Source: Pseudoflavonifractor_A sp022772585 (lineage in GTDB: Bacteria; Bacillota; Clostridia; Oscillospirales; Oscillospiraceae). Taken from it: a DNA stretch of 64,000 nucleotides. The DNA lies in contig NZ_JBQHUB010000014.1 in the NCBI RefSeq assembly GCF_052065415.1, forward strand, positions 7,311 through 71,310, in the 5' to 3' direction. The position numbers and the translations under genes were made by a program. Each line of letters opens with the position of its first letter. Within the stretch, counting starts at the first letter, position 1. Shown piece after piece: positions 7,410-15,402 of the stretch. The notes under the pieces were generated by a model. That model ran no database searches, was not told the origin of the DNA, and worked only from the letters and a program-made list of their open reading frames with translations.

Positions 7410-7883
7410 ATGAGCAAGAAACTGGTAGCCTATTTTTCTGCAAGCGGCACGACGAAAGAGGCCGCGGAACGTTTGGCAAAGGTTGCAGGCGCAGACCTGT
7501 TTGAGATCAGGCCCGTTGTCCCTTATTCCAAAGCCGACCTGAACTGGATGGACAAAAACAGCCGCAGCAGCGTGGAAATGAATGACCCGGACTCCCGCCC
7601 GGAAATCGCCGAAACGATCCCCAACATGGCGGATTACGACACGGTATTCATCGGGTTTCCCATTTGGTGGTATGTTGCGCCCCATATTATCCATACCTTC
7701 GTAGAAAGCTATGATTTTTCCGGGAAGACGCTGGTGCCCTTTGCCACCTCCGGCGGCAGTGGCATGGGAAGAACCGTGGACGAGCTGAAAAAGCTCTGCC
7801 CGAACGCGGACTGGAAAGCCGGGAAGATGATGAGCGGCGTATCTGACCAGGCGCTTGCTGCCTGGGCGGCTGAGTTTTCATGA
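7410..7883 (+). CDS. Flavodoxin
   Basis: 157 residues from ATG 7410, one base after the cupin stop codon. The FMN phosphate loop FSASGTTKEAAERL and the ring-stacking loops FIGFPIWWYVAP and FATSGGSGMG are present. Proteins of this size and pattern (YwqN/flavodoxin_4-like) deliver electrons to reductive detoxification or biosynthetic enzymes. It is last in the MerR-linked cluster, with a compound hairpin terminator about 125 bp downstream. Confidence 0.88.
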   Translation: MSKKLVAYFSASGTTKEAAERLAKVAGADLFEIRPVVPYSKADLNWMDKNSRSSVEMNDPDSRPEIAETIPNMADYDTVFIGFPIWWYVAPHIIHTFVESYDFSGKTLVPFATSGGSGMGRTVDELKKLCPNADWKAGKMMSGVSDQALAAWAAEFS

Positions 7884-8361
7884 AGCGTACAGCCATGTCA
7901 GCCTCTATTTCTTTGTTTATTGCCCCGCAAACTTTGCACTGCGCTCCGGGCAGAAAACACTTGAACAATCCCTCAGTCAGAGTTACAATCCAACCAACCT
8001 GAAACGCGAAACGCTTCCCGTCCTGAGCCGGTGAAAAGTCACCGGTTTGGGGCGGGAAGCGTTTTTGACCGCATAAATGGCCACAGGCAGCGCCGGAACC
8101 TCCCCGGAAAACGCGGCGTCAAAGATCAGATTGCCGTTCACCTGGAAAGGCAGCTGATGGCTCTCGGCGGGGGGCAGTGTGCCTTCATATCCGCGTTGGA
8201 CTTCAGCACATAGATGTGATCGGCACAGAGCGCCGTGCCGGCGGAAATACGCATTGTAACAATGGCTGAATTCCATAAAAACGGCTCCTTTGAGCCATTT
8301 TTATGGAATTGCGCGGCCGCCGCCGCGCGAATAAACCGCAAAGCGGTTTATTCAGTAGACA
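7884..8361. other. Gene-free interval with terminator, possible ORF remnant and hairpin repeat
   Basis: This 478-bp gap has no intact gene. From left to right it holds about 125 bp without clear signals, a compound terminator (8009-8066), a stretch (about 8070-8220) that reads on the minus strand as two overlapping frames that could be one broken ORF, and the hairpin repeat copy B (8221-8369). Confidence 0.6.
8009..8066 (+). terminator. Compound hairpin terminator
   Basis: Outer stem AAACGCTTCCCG (8009-8020) with CGGGAAGCGTTT (8053-8064), inner stem CCGGTGA (8028-8034) with TCACCGG (8039-8045), followed by a short T-run. It probably ends the MerR-regulated cluster. Confidence 0.75.
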
Positions 8362-8369
8362 TTATGATA
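8221..8369 (-). repeat. Hairpin-rich dispersed repeat, copy B
   Basis: Homologous to 15250-15402. Shared blocks: GGAAATACG (8243-8251), CAATGGCTGAAT (8260-8271), AAAACGGCTCCTTTGA (8278-8293) and ATTCAG..GACATTAT (8350-8365). It forms several hairpins, the largest a 19-bp stem with one mismatch (8269-8287 with 8292-8310), then a GC stem near 8311-8330 and AAACCGC/GCGGTTT (8333-8349). Read on the minus strand it begins at the stop codon of the DUF255 gene. Confidence 0.75.
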
Positions 8370-10353
8370 TCAACGTTTCCAATTCTTCTATGGTCTCCAC
8401 CGGGCTGGCGCAGGCCTTTCCCCGGCACAGGAAGTACCGGGCCCCTGCCGCCGGGATGGGATATGCCGCGGTAAAGGGGGCCAGCGCGGCAAGCCGCGCT
8501 TTGTCCGCCGGCGTTTTCACCAGGACCGTGAGACCAGGCCGGGGCTTTTCCCGCAGAAAGGCCGCCAGCTCCGGCGGCGTCCGCTCTGCTGCGCAGACCA
8601 GCTCCGCTGTGGGCCAAAGCTCCTCCAGCAGCGTCAGAAGGGCAACGCTGTGCCCCGCCGGGTATCCCCGGACGGCCCCCGCCAGCCAGGAGAGCTGGAG
8701 GTCCGCCGCCTCCCGCCAACGGGCCTCCCCGGTCAGCCGCGCCAGCCGGGAGAGCACCAGCGCCGCCGCAGCGTTTCCCGAGGGCATGGCCCCGTCATAG
8801 GCTTCTTTGGTACGGGTGATGAGCTGCTCTCCGTCCTTGGCGTAGGGATAAAAGCCCCCCTGTTCCCGGTCAAAAAAGAGTTCCAGCAGCAGCCCCGCCA
8901 GCGCGTGGGTCTCCTCCAGAAAATCGATACGGAAAGTCGCCCCGTAAAGCTCCAGCAGCCCCCAGATATAAAAGGCGTAGTCCTCCAGCTTGCCGGGGTG
9001 GGCCGCCTCTCCCTCCCGCCAGCGGGCCAGCAGGCGGCCATTACCATCCTTCAGGTGCTTCCCAATGAAGCCCGCCGCCCGTCCGGCGGCCTCCAGATAG
9101 CGTGGCTCATCCAGGACCAGTCCCGCCCGGGCCAGGGCCGCGATCATCAGGCCGTTCCAGGCGGTGAGCACCTTGTCGTCCCGGTGCAGGCTCGTCCGGT
9201 CTTTCCGGTAGACGCAGAGCCGTTCCCGCAGCTCTTTGATCTCCTCCGGCTCCTGCTCCCAGCCGGTCTCGGAAATCAGATTGGGGATGCTCTTTCCCTC
9301 AAAATTGCCCTCCGCCGTGACGCCGAACCGGCGGCAGAAGGCCTCCGCCCCTTCCCGGCCCAGGACTTCCGACACCTCCTCCGGGGAAAAGACATAGTAC
9401 TTGCCCTCCACTCCATCGCTGTCCGCGTCCTGCCCGCAGTAAAAGCCGCCCAGGGGGTCCGTCAGCTCCCCGAGTACATAGTCCAGGGTGCGCCGGACCA
9501 CCTCCCGGCAGTAATCCCGCCGGGTCTGCTGCCAGGCCTCCGTATAGGCAAGAGCCAGCAGGGCGTTATCATAGAGCATCTTTTCAAAATGGGGCACCAG
9601 CCACTGCCGGTCGGTGGAGTACCGGGAGAACCCTCCGCCCACATGGTCAAAGAGCCCGCCCCGGTACATCCGCTCCAGAGTCAGCTCCGCCATCTCGCCG
9701 GCCTGATGGTCCCCGGTCAGCCGGGCGTACCGCAGAAGGAACAGCAGGTTGTGGGCGGCAGGAAACTTGGGCGCCTGTCCAAAGCCGCCCCATTGCCGGT
9801 CAAAGGTCCGGGCAAACAGAGACACGCCCTCCTCCACCAGAGCCCGGTCCGGAATGTCCGGCTGTACCCGCTCCTCCCGGCGGAGATGCTCGGTCAGCGC
9901 GTTCCCCGCCCGGGCCAGCGCCTCCGGGTCATCCCGCCATTGACGGGCCGCCTGCCCCAGCAGCGAGAGCAGCTGCCGTCTGGGCAGATAGGTCCCCGCC
10001 CAGAAGGGCTTCTGATCGGGGGTCAGGAGCACGGTGAGGGGCCAGCCGCCCGAGCCATTCATGGCAACGCAGGCCGCCATATAGGCCGCGTCCACATCGG
10101 GGCGCTCCTCCCGGTCCACCTTCACGGGGATGAAGTCGCGGTTGAGCACTGCCGCCACATCCTCCGACTCAAAGGATTCGTGGGCCATGACATGGCACCA
10201 GTGGCAGGTGGAATAGCCGATGCTCAGAAAGATGGGCTTATCCTCCCGCTGTGCTTCTTCCAGGGCTTGGGCTCCCCAGGGGTGCCAGTCCACGGGATTC
10301 TCCGCGTGCTGGAGCAGATAGGGAGATTTTTCACGTTGCAGCTGATTTGGCAT
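8362..10353 (-). CDS. DUF255 thioredoxin-fold protein (YyaL/SPATA20-like)
   Basis: 663 residues from ATG 10353, behind AAAGGA. The N-terminal thioredoxin-like domain (about 1-170) begins REKSPYLLQHAENPVDW and has the redox-like CHWC in GYSTCHWCHVMAHESFE. The rest is an (alpha/alpha)6-toroid with glycosidase or epimerase-like features (GGFYCGQDADSDG, HFEKMLYDNALL). Members occur in bacteria and animals and their activity is not settled. The predicted start overlaps the tocopherol-cyclase-like gene by 23 bp, indicating an operon. The stop codon coincides with the first bases of hairpin repeat B. Confidence 0.88.
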   Translation of the reverse strand: MPNQLQREKSPYLLQHAENPVDWHPWGAQALEEAQREDKPIFLSIGYSTCHWCHVMAHESFESEDVAAVLNRDFIPVKVDREERPDVDAAYMAACVAMNGSGGWPLTVLLTPDQKPFWAGTYLPRRQLLSLLGQAARQWRDDPEALARAGNALTEHLRREERVQPDIPDRALVEEGVSLFARTFDRQWGGFGQAPKFPAAHNLLFLLRYARLTGDHQAGEMAELTLERMYRGGLFDHVGGGFSRYSTDRQWLVPHFEKMLYDNALLALAYTEAWQQTRRDYCREVVRRTLDYVLGELTDPLGGFYCGQDADSDGVEGKYYVFSPEEVSEVLGREGAEAFCRRFGVTAEGNFEGKSIPNLISETGWEQEPEEIKELRERLCVYRKDRTSLHRDDKVLTAWNGLMIAALARAGLVLDEPRYLEAAGRAAGFIGKHLKDGNGRLLARWREGEAAHPGKLEDYAFYIWGLLELYGATFRIDFLEETHALAGLLLELFFDREQGGFYPYAKDGEQLITRTKEAYDGAMPSGNAAAALVLSRLARLTGEARWREAADLQLSWLAGAVRGYPAGHSVALLTLLEELWPTAELVCAAERTPPELAAFLREKPRPGLTVLVKTPADKARLAALAPFTAAYPIPAAGARYFLCRGKACASPVETIEELETLIS

Positions 10354-11254
10354 GATGATTCCTTTCGTCCGCGTATTCAAAGCTGGCGCGGCAGTCCGTG
10401 TGTTCAAACAGGAGCGTTCCCCCGGACCAAAAGCGGTAGCGCATGTCTGTGCAGAGGCTTTCGTGGATGGTGCGGCCCATGCTGCCCTCCGCGGGGGCCC
10501 GCAAGGGATGCCCCTCCCCTCTCAGCCGCTGGGCTGTCAGGCGGTACTTTCCCTGCCGGATCGCCGCGCCGGCGGCGGACCAGTGTTCCACCCGGGCGCC
10601 CCGGTAGGTGGCCAGGCGGTATTCCCGCCCACCGTAAAGCACCGCGCAGATGCAGCCGGTAAAATGCCCCGCCGCCAGAGGGATGGTGGCGATGGAGAGC
10701 ATCAGGCTGCCGCGCTGCGGCTCCCGCCAGGCGCACTGGGTCCAGAGGTAGGCGCCGGGAAAGGAGCGGCCCCGGTCAGTCTCAATATATCCCATACCAT
10801 CGGAAAAGTCCATCCGCTTCCCGTTCAGATCCAGCATTCCCTCCAACGAGTGTCCCATGCTGATGACTCCATGGGAACACTCCATGCCGGGAAGGAAGCG
10901 AAACGGGCCCATGATGTCCGACCTGAGGGGGGCAAACGGTCCATAGCACAGCACACCATGGAGCGAAAGCCCATCCTGCTCCACATTCAGGCATGCTTCT
11001 CCGCGCCCGAAAAGGCTCTCTCCCAGTTGGATTTGGAATATCCGTTCAGAGGCGCGAAATTCTGTGTCCGGATATTCCACCCACCATGTGCGCCCCTCTG
11101 TGATGACCTGAAGCGAGGCACTGCGCCGCCCGCCGCGGTCGATATGAACGGCCGGGATCAGGGCAAGGGCTCCGCCCTCCCCTGCCTGTTGCTTCAGGTA
11201 CCATCCCTCGAAGTATGGTCCGCGCTTTCCTGCGCCATGATAATACGTTGTCAT
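10331..11254 (-). CDS. Tocopherol cyclase-like protein
   Basis: 307 residues of the tocopherol cyclase-like family, recognised by the start GPYFEGWYLKQQ and the later MGPFRFLPGMECSHG, FSDGMGYIETDRGRSFP and YLWTQCAW blocks, which form a lipocalin-like double barrel. In plants this family closes the chromanol ring, but bacterial homologues in non-photosynthetic Firmicutes have no proven reaction. The strongly conserved GYIExDxGxSFP block is intact. It is upstream of, and overlaps, the DUF255 gene. Confidence 0.85.
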   Translation of the reverse strand: MTTYYHGAGKRGPYFEGWYLKQQAGEGGALALIPAVHIDRGGRRSASLQVITEGRTWWVEYPDTEFRASERIFQIQLGESLFGRGEACLNVEQDGLSLHGVLCYGPFAPLRSDIMGPFRFLPGMECSHGVISMGHSLEGMLDLNGKRMDFSDGMGYIETDRGRSFPGAYLWTQCAWREPQRGSLMLSIATIPLAAGHFTGCICAVLYGGREYRLATYRGARVEHWSAAGAAIRQGKYRLTAQRLRGEGHPLRAPAEGSMGRTIHESLCTDMRYRFWSGGTLLFEHTDCRASFEYADERNHHAKSAAT

Positions 11255-11284
11255 CTGCTCACCCGGGCAGTCCGCATACCGCCG

Positions 11285-11419
11285 CTACACGTCGTTGTTC
11301 CGGATCGACTGTTTTTTTGCGTTCCGGTTCTGATTCTGGTTTTCACGGGTCAGGGGCGTCTGCCCGTTCGCTTTTTCACGTCTGACTTCCTTGGGATCGG
11401 GCTGGCTGTCCTTCGGCAT
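11285..11419 (-). CDS. Small basic hydrophilic protein, 44 residues
   Basis: ATG 11419 follows GGAGGCAGAGGG, a strong ribosome site at good spacing, and the frame runs 44 codons to TAG. The product is highly charged and rich in Asn, Gln, Lys and Arg, with no hydrophobic stretch: it starts MPKDSQPDPKEVRREK and contains an NQNQNRN run. It lies between the HMA-like gene and the tocopherol-cyclase-like gene in the same direction. No family is recognised; the case rests on the ribosome site, an intact frame and the context. Confidence 0.6.
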   Translation of the reverse strand: MPKDSQPDPKEVRREKANGQTPLTRENQNQNRNAKKQSIRNNDV

Positions 11420-11437
11420 CCCTCTGCCTCCTTTACA

Positions 11438-11677
11438 TTACATGATATGGTTTTCCACTTTGGAATCGAGGATCTGATACCCCATTTTTTCAAGCTGTTT
11501 TCCGATACGGCTGCTCTCAACGCCCGTAGTGTCAAAATCCACGGCGACGCGGCCGGAGCTTCCGCTGATGCTGACGGAAAGCACGCCCGGCAGAGCGTCC
11601 AGTTCCCGCTTGATCTCCCTGCTGTCGTGCTGATCCTTGATGTGGCCCAGTGTAAAATAGGCGCTTGCTTTTGCCAT
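11438..11677 (-). CDS. Small HMA-like (heavy-metal-associated fold) protein without the CxxC motif
   Basis: 79 residues from ATG 11677, 5 bases after GGGAGGTGA; an in-frame GTG 11686 is inside that site and unlikely. The beta-alpha-beta-beta-alpha-beta pattern of HMA/copper-chaperone domains is visible: HDSREIKRELDALPGVLSVS and SSGRVAVDFDTTG. The metal-binding MxCxxC loop is replaced by HIKDQHDS, so it probably binds no soft metal through cysteines. It heads a short run of minus-strand genes. The role is unknown. Confidence 0.75.
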   Translation of the reverse strand: MAKASAYFTLGHIKDQHDSREIKRELDALPGVLSVSISGSSGRVAVDFDTTGVESSRIGKQLEKMGYQILDSKVENHIM

Positions 11678-11751
11678 TACGCTCACCTCCCCGTTAGTAT
11701 GAGCAAAATGGCCCCGTTTATGAGAAATGGCCTCCCCCGCAAATGAAAAAT

Positions 11752-11775
11752 GCGCTCCCCATGACTGGGGAGCGC
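11752..11775 (-). terminator. Terminator of kdpDE
   Basis: Nine-bp stem GCGCTCCCC (11752-11760) with GGGGAGCGC (11767-11775). On the minus strand it is followed by ATTTTTC, just after the kdpE stop. Confidence 0.75.
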
Positions 11776-11803
11776 GCTTTTTTACCGTTTTCGGTCCGGA
11801 ACG

Positions 11804-12514
11804 TTACATTTGACGGATCATCCGGTATCCCACGCCGATATGGGTCTGGATGTACCGGGGATGGGCGGCGTCCGGCTCCAATTTCTTGCGCAGCGTGGCC
11901 ATAAAGACCCGCAGGGAGGGCAGCTCAGTGGACATGTCGGCGGAGGAGAGGCCCCAGATCTCGCTGATGATATAGTTATGAGTCAGCACTTTTCCGGTAT
12001 TCTTGGCCAGCAGGCACAGCAGCTTGTATTCAATGGGGGTCAGATGCAGCTCCTGACCATCCCGGTAGGCGCACCCGGCGGCGTAATCGATGACCAGGCC
12101 GCCGTTCTCATAGCGGGCCGCTTCATCGCTGGTCTTCTGTCCGTCGTACCGCACCCGGCGCAGGGCCACCCGCAGCCGGGCCAGCAGCTCCTCCACCGAG
12201 AAAGGCTTGGTCAGATAGTCATCCGCTCCCGCGTCCAGAGCCGCCACCTTGTCCCGGTCATCAGACCGGGCGGATACCACGATGATGGGCATATTGCTCC
12301 AGGAGCGTATCTTTTTGATGATCTCGATGCCGTCCATGTCGGGCAGTCCCAGATCCAGCAGCATTACATCCGGCCGGTAGGACAGGGCGTCCATCACCGC
12401 CTGGCTGCCGTTTTTGGCCCGGTGGAACTGGTAATTCTGAGTTTCCAGTGTTGTGGCGATCAGATTGCCCACGGCGGTATCGTCCTCCACAAACAGGATC
12501 TGCGGTTTATTCAT
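11804..12514 (-). CDS. kdpE: KdpE response regulator
   Basis: 236 residues, an OmpR-type regulator. The receiver domain (1-120) has the acidic pocket FVEDD, phospho-acceptor Asp in MLLDLGLPDMDG, and Lys in DYLTKPFS. The C-terminal winged helix (about 135-232) includes LTPIEYKLLCLL and ISEIWG. It is translationally coupled to kdpD by an 8-bp overlap. In other bacteria KdpE activates kdpFABC in low potassium; none is present in this window, and the divergent genes encode a Trk/Ktr system, so that is the probable local target. Confidence 0.93.
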   Translation of the reverse strand: MNKPQILFVEDDTAVGNLIATTLETQNYQFHRAKNGSQAVMDALSYRPDVMLLDLGLPDMDGIEIIKKIRSWSNMPIIVVSARSDDRDKVAALDAGADDYLTKPFSVEELLARLRVALRRVRYDGQKTSDEAARYENGGLVIDYAAGCAYRDGQELHLTPIEYKLLCLLAKNTGKVLTHNYIISEIWGLSSADMSTELPSLRVFMATLRKKLEPDAAHPRYIQTHIGVGYRMIRQM

Positions 12515-15197
12515 ACGGTTTTACCTCCGATGCCCGCAAGGTAAAGCGAAAGATCGTTCCTTGGGGATGATTGTCAGCTACCTCGATTTTTCCTCCGTGG
12601 GCGGTCACGATGGATTTGCAGAGGGAGAGTCCCAGGCCCAGGCCCCGGCGGCCGTCTCCCCGCTCGTTGTTAGCCGTATAGAACATATCGAAGAGCTTCT
12701 CCTTGGCTTCGTCCGAAATCCCCGGTCCGTCGTCGGAGATCTCCACCACCACCAGCTGATTGGACTTTCTGGCCGCCAGGGTGATATGAGAGCCCTCCGG
12801 CGTGTATTTGATGGCGTTGTTCACAATGTTGATGACCACCTGCACCATCAGCCGGGCGTCCATATCCGCCATAAGCATGTCGTCGGGCAGCTCGGTCCGG
12901 ATATGGTGTTTGCCGGCGTTCCGGTCCAGATGGGACAGAGCCTCGGCGAAAATATCCTCCAGCAGCTCCGGCTCGATATTCATGTTGATGCGGTTGTCCT
13001 CTATTTTGGTGATGGAGAGCAGGTTCTCCACCAGATTGATCAGCCACATGGCATCGTCGTAGATGGCGGTAAAGAGACTTTGCCGCTTTTCCGGCTCCAG
13101 CCGGTCCGCGCGCTCCATCAGGATGTTGGCGTTGCCGGAGATGCTGGTCAGCGGGGTGCGCAGATCGTGGGAGATGGCACGCAGCAGGTTGGCGCGCAGC
13201 GCCTCCTGATCCGCCTGTGCCTCCACCCTCTGCTTTTCCCGCATGGTGATCTCCTTCTCCAGCGCCAGCCCGCACTCATCCAAAAGCGCCACCATCAGGT
13301 TTTTCTCAAACGAGAGCAGGGGGTGGCTCCCCTCCGCGGCGATCCCCACCACGGCCAGGGCGCCTCCGGTGCCCCGGATGGACAGGTACAGGCATTTCGC
13401 ATTGGGCAGGGTATTGGTGGTGGCACCGGCATGCTTATTGTTTTTCAGCACCCACTCCGCCACCGCCTCTTCAGAGGGAGTCAAAAGCGGAGAGAGGTCG
13501 GTCTCCTCCGCAAAGGGAAAGCGCATGGCCGGCAGAAGCCCGCCCTGCCCGTCCGCCTGGTAGACCACCAGATCCCGCTCCAGCAGATGGCCCAGCTGCT
13601 GGGCCGCAACGGTCAAAATGGCCTCCGCCCCCTCGGCGGTCTGCAGCTTATGGCTGGATTCCAGCAGGATAGCGGTGCGGTAGGCCTTGTCCGCGTTCAT
13701 CTTCGCCTGTGTCTTGACCCGGATGGTCAGGGAACTGCTGAGAAGGGCCACCAAAAACATGATGCCGAAGGTGGCGATATAGCTGGGATCGCTCCGCAGG
13801 GTGAAATAGGGCGCCGTGAAAAAGAAATTGAAGATCAGTACCGAGAGTAGCGACGAGAGCAGGCTGTAGCTGCGTCCGGTCGTGACCATGGAGATCACCA
13901 GGACCCCCAGCAGATACAGCAGGATGATGTTGGTATCGGATATCCCAAGGGAACTGAAAAAGTATCCGCCCAGAGTACACAGGACCAGAATGGCCAGTGT
14001 TTTCAGCAGATCCCAGGCAGAAAACCGCTCCTGCGCCGCACGGCGCCGCTCCCGCCGGGAGGCTCCCCCGCCGCCGTACTGGTCCGGAATGATGTAGATA
14101 TCCAGATCAGGGGCCAGCTCGTTGAGCCGGTCTACCAGATTTTTATCCAGCCGCAGGCCCCAGCGCCTGGGGCTGCGGCCCAGCACGATCTTGGAAATGC
14201 CGCTGATGCGGGCGTATTCCGCGATCTGCACCGCAGGGTCGTCCCCGTAGGTAGTGGTGATCCTGGCGCCCAGCTCTTCCGCCAGATGCACATTGGCGCT
14301 GATCCGCCTCCGGTCCGCCTCGGATAGGCCGGCAAACTCCGGCGTCTCCACAAAGAGGGCCGTAAACGCGCCGTGAAAAGCCTTGGCCATCCGGGCGGCG
14401 GTCCGGATGACCTTGGCGTTGGAGGGAGAGCCGGACAGGCAGATCAGGATATGCTCCCCGGCTTTCGGCTTTTCACCCCCCTCAAACCAGGGTGCCGCGT
14501 CCAGACGGTCCGCCGTACGCCGCAGGGCGATCTCCCGGAGGGAAGCCAGGTTTTTGTTGGTAAAAAAGTTGCCCATGGCCCGGGCAGCCTGGTTTTTCCG
14601 GTAGATCTTTCCCTCCCGCAGCCGTTCCAGCAGATCGGCCGGCTCCAGATCCACCAGTTCCACCTGGTCGGCGGAGTCAAACACGCTGTCCGGGATACGC
14701 TCTGCCACCGAGATACCGGTGATGGAAGCCACCATATCATTCAGACTCTCCAGATGCTGAACATTGACGGTGGTATAGACGTCGATCCCCGCCCGCAGCA
14801 GCTCCTGCACGTCCTGATACCGCTTGATATGGCGGCTGCCCACGGTGTTGGTATGGGCCAGCTCGTCCACCAGGATGAGCTGGGGACGCCGCGCCAGCGC
14901 CGCGTCCAGGTCGAATTCCCGCAGCTTGATCCCCTTATACGGAATGACCTTGACAGGGAGCTGTTCCAGCCCATCCAGCAGCGCCATGGTCTCCGGGCGG
15001 GTGTGGGGCTCGATGTAGCCCGCCACTACGTCCACCCCGGCGGCTTTGGCACGGCGGGCCGCCTCCAGCATGGCGTAGGTCTTGCCCACCCCGGCGGCAT
15101 AGCCAAAAAAGATCTTCAGTTTTCCTCTTCCGGAATCCCCGGCCTGCTTCAGGCTGCGCAGCAGCTGGCCGGAATCCGGGCGACAGTCGTCCGGCAT
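12507..15197 (-). CDS. kdpD: KdpD sensor histidine kinase
   Basis: 896 residues, the usual KdpD length. Order: KdpD N-terminal domain with Walker A GYAAGVGKT (residues 32-40) and Walker-B-like ILVDELAHTNTVGSRH; a universal-stress-protein domain (about 245-370); four membrane helices (about 395-500); a GAF-like region; HisKA with phospho-acceptor His in RAISHDLRTPLTSISG; and a HATPase domain with EISDDGPGIS and GLGLGLSLCKSIV. It senses potassium or turgor and, in Gram-positives, c-di-AMP through the USP domain. Hairpin repeat copy A lies 50 bp upstream of its start codon. Confidence 0.95.
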   Translation of the reverse strand: MPDDCRPDSGQLLRSLKQAGDSGRGKLKIFFGYAAGVGKTYAMLEAARRAKAAGVDVVAGYIEPHTRPETMALLDGLEQLPVKVIPYKGIKLREFDLDAALARRPQLILVDELAHTNTVGSRHIKRYQDVQELLRAGIDVYTTVNVQHLESLNDMVASITGISVAERIPDSVFDSADQVELVDLEPADLLERLREGKIYRKNQAARAMGNFFTNKNLASLREIALRRTADRLDAAPWFEGGEKPKAGEHILICLSGSPSNAKVIRTAARMAKAFHGAFTALFVETPEFAGLSEADRRRISANVHLAEELGARITTTYGDDPAVQIAEYARISGISKIVLGRSPRRWGLRLDKNLVDRLNELAPDLDIYIIPDQYGGGGASRRERRRAAQERFSAWDLLKTLAILVLCTLGGYFFSSLGISDTNIILLYLLGVLVISMVTTGRSYSLLSSLLSVLIFNFFFTAPYFTLRSDPSYIATFGIMFLVALLSSSLTIRVKTQAKMNADKAYRTAILLESSHKLQTAEGAEAILTVAAQQLGHLLERDLVVYQADGQGGLLPAMRFPFAEETDLSPLLTPSEEAVAEWVLKNNKHAGATTNTLPNAKCLYLSIRGTGGALAVVGIAAEGSHPLLSFEKNLMVALLDECGLALEKEITMREKQRVEAQADQEALRANLLRAISHDLRTPLTSISGNANILMERADRLEPEKRQSLFTAIYDDAMWLINLVENLLSITKIEDNRINMNIEPELLEDIFAEALSHLDRNAGKHHIRTELPDDMLMADMDARLMVQVVINIVNNAIKYTPEGSHITLAARKSNQLVVVEISDDGPGISDEAKEKLFDMFYTANNERGDGRRGLGLGLSLCKSIVTAHGGKIEVADNHPQGTIFRFTLRASEVKPYE

Positions 15198-15249
15198 GGG
15201 AGGCCCCCCTTAGATCTGAGATATTTCTGCTGTCACAATACGTTCCGAT

Positions 15250-15402
15250 GGAGCGCTGCGGCGCTCCACCGGAAATACGAATCGCAGCAATGTCTGAATA
15301 CAGTCAGAAGTGCTGAAAACGGTCCTTTGACTGCATATCGAATCGTGCGGCAGCTGCCGCATGAACAGACCGTAAAGCCATTGATTCAGCGACATTATCA
15401 TA
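15250..15402 (-). repeat. Hairpin-rich dispersed repeat, copy A
   Basis: Homologous to 8221-8369 in the same strand sense. It opens with GGAGCGC/GCGCTCC (15250-15256 with 15261-15267), then GGAAATACG (15271-15279), CAATGTCTGAAT (15288-15299), AAAACGGTCCTTTGA (15316-15330), a TGCGGCAGCTGCCGCA palindrome, and ATTCAGCGACATTAT at the right end. It lies between the small membrane-protein ORF and kdpD, in the probable kdpD leader, and its edge coincides with the small ORF's stop. Confidence 0.75.

Noticed and set aside
8650..10662. Long plus-strand open frame opposite the DUF255 gene
   Set aside because: Shadow frame of a well-recognised minus-strand protein; no ribosome site and no domain.
12453..13850. 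Plus-strand open frame opposite kdpD
   Set aside because: KdpD motifs are complete on the minus strand; the opposite frame is His/Gln/Gly-rich and featureless.
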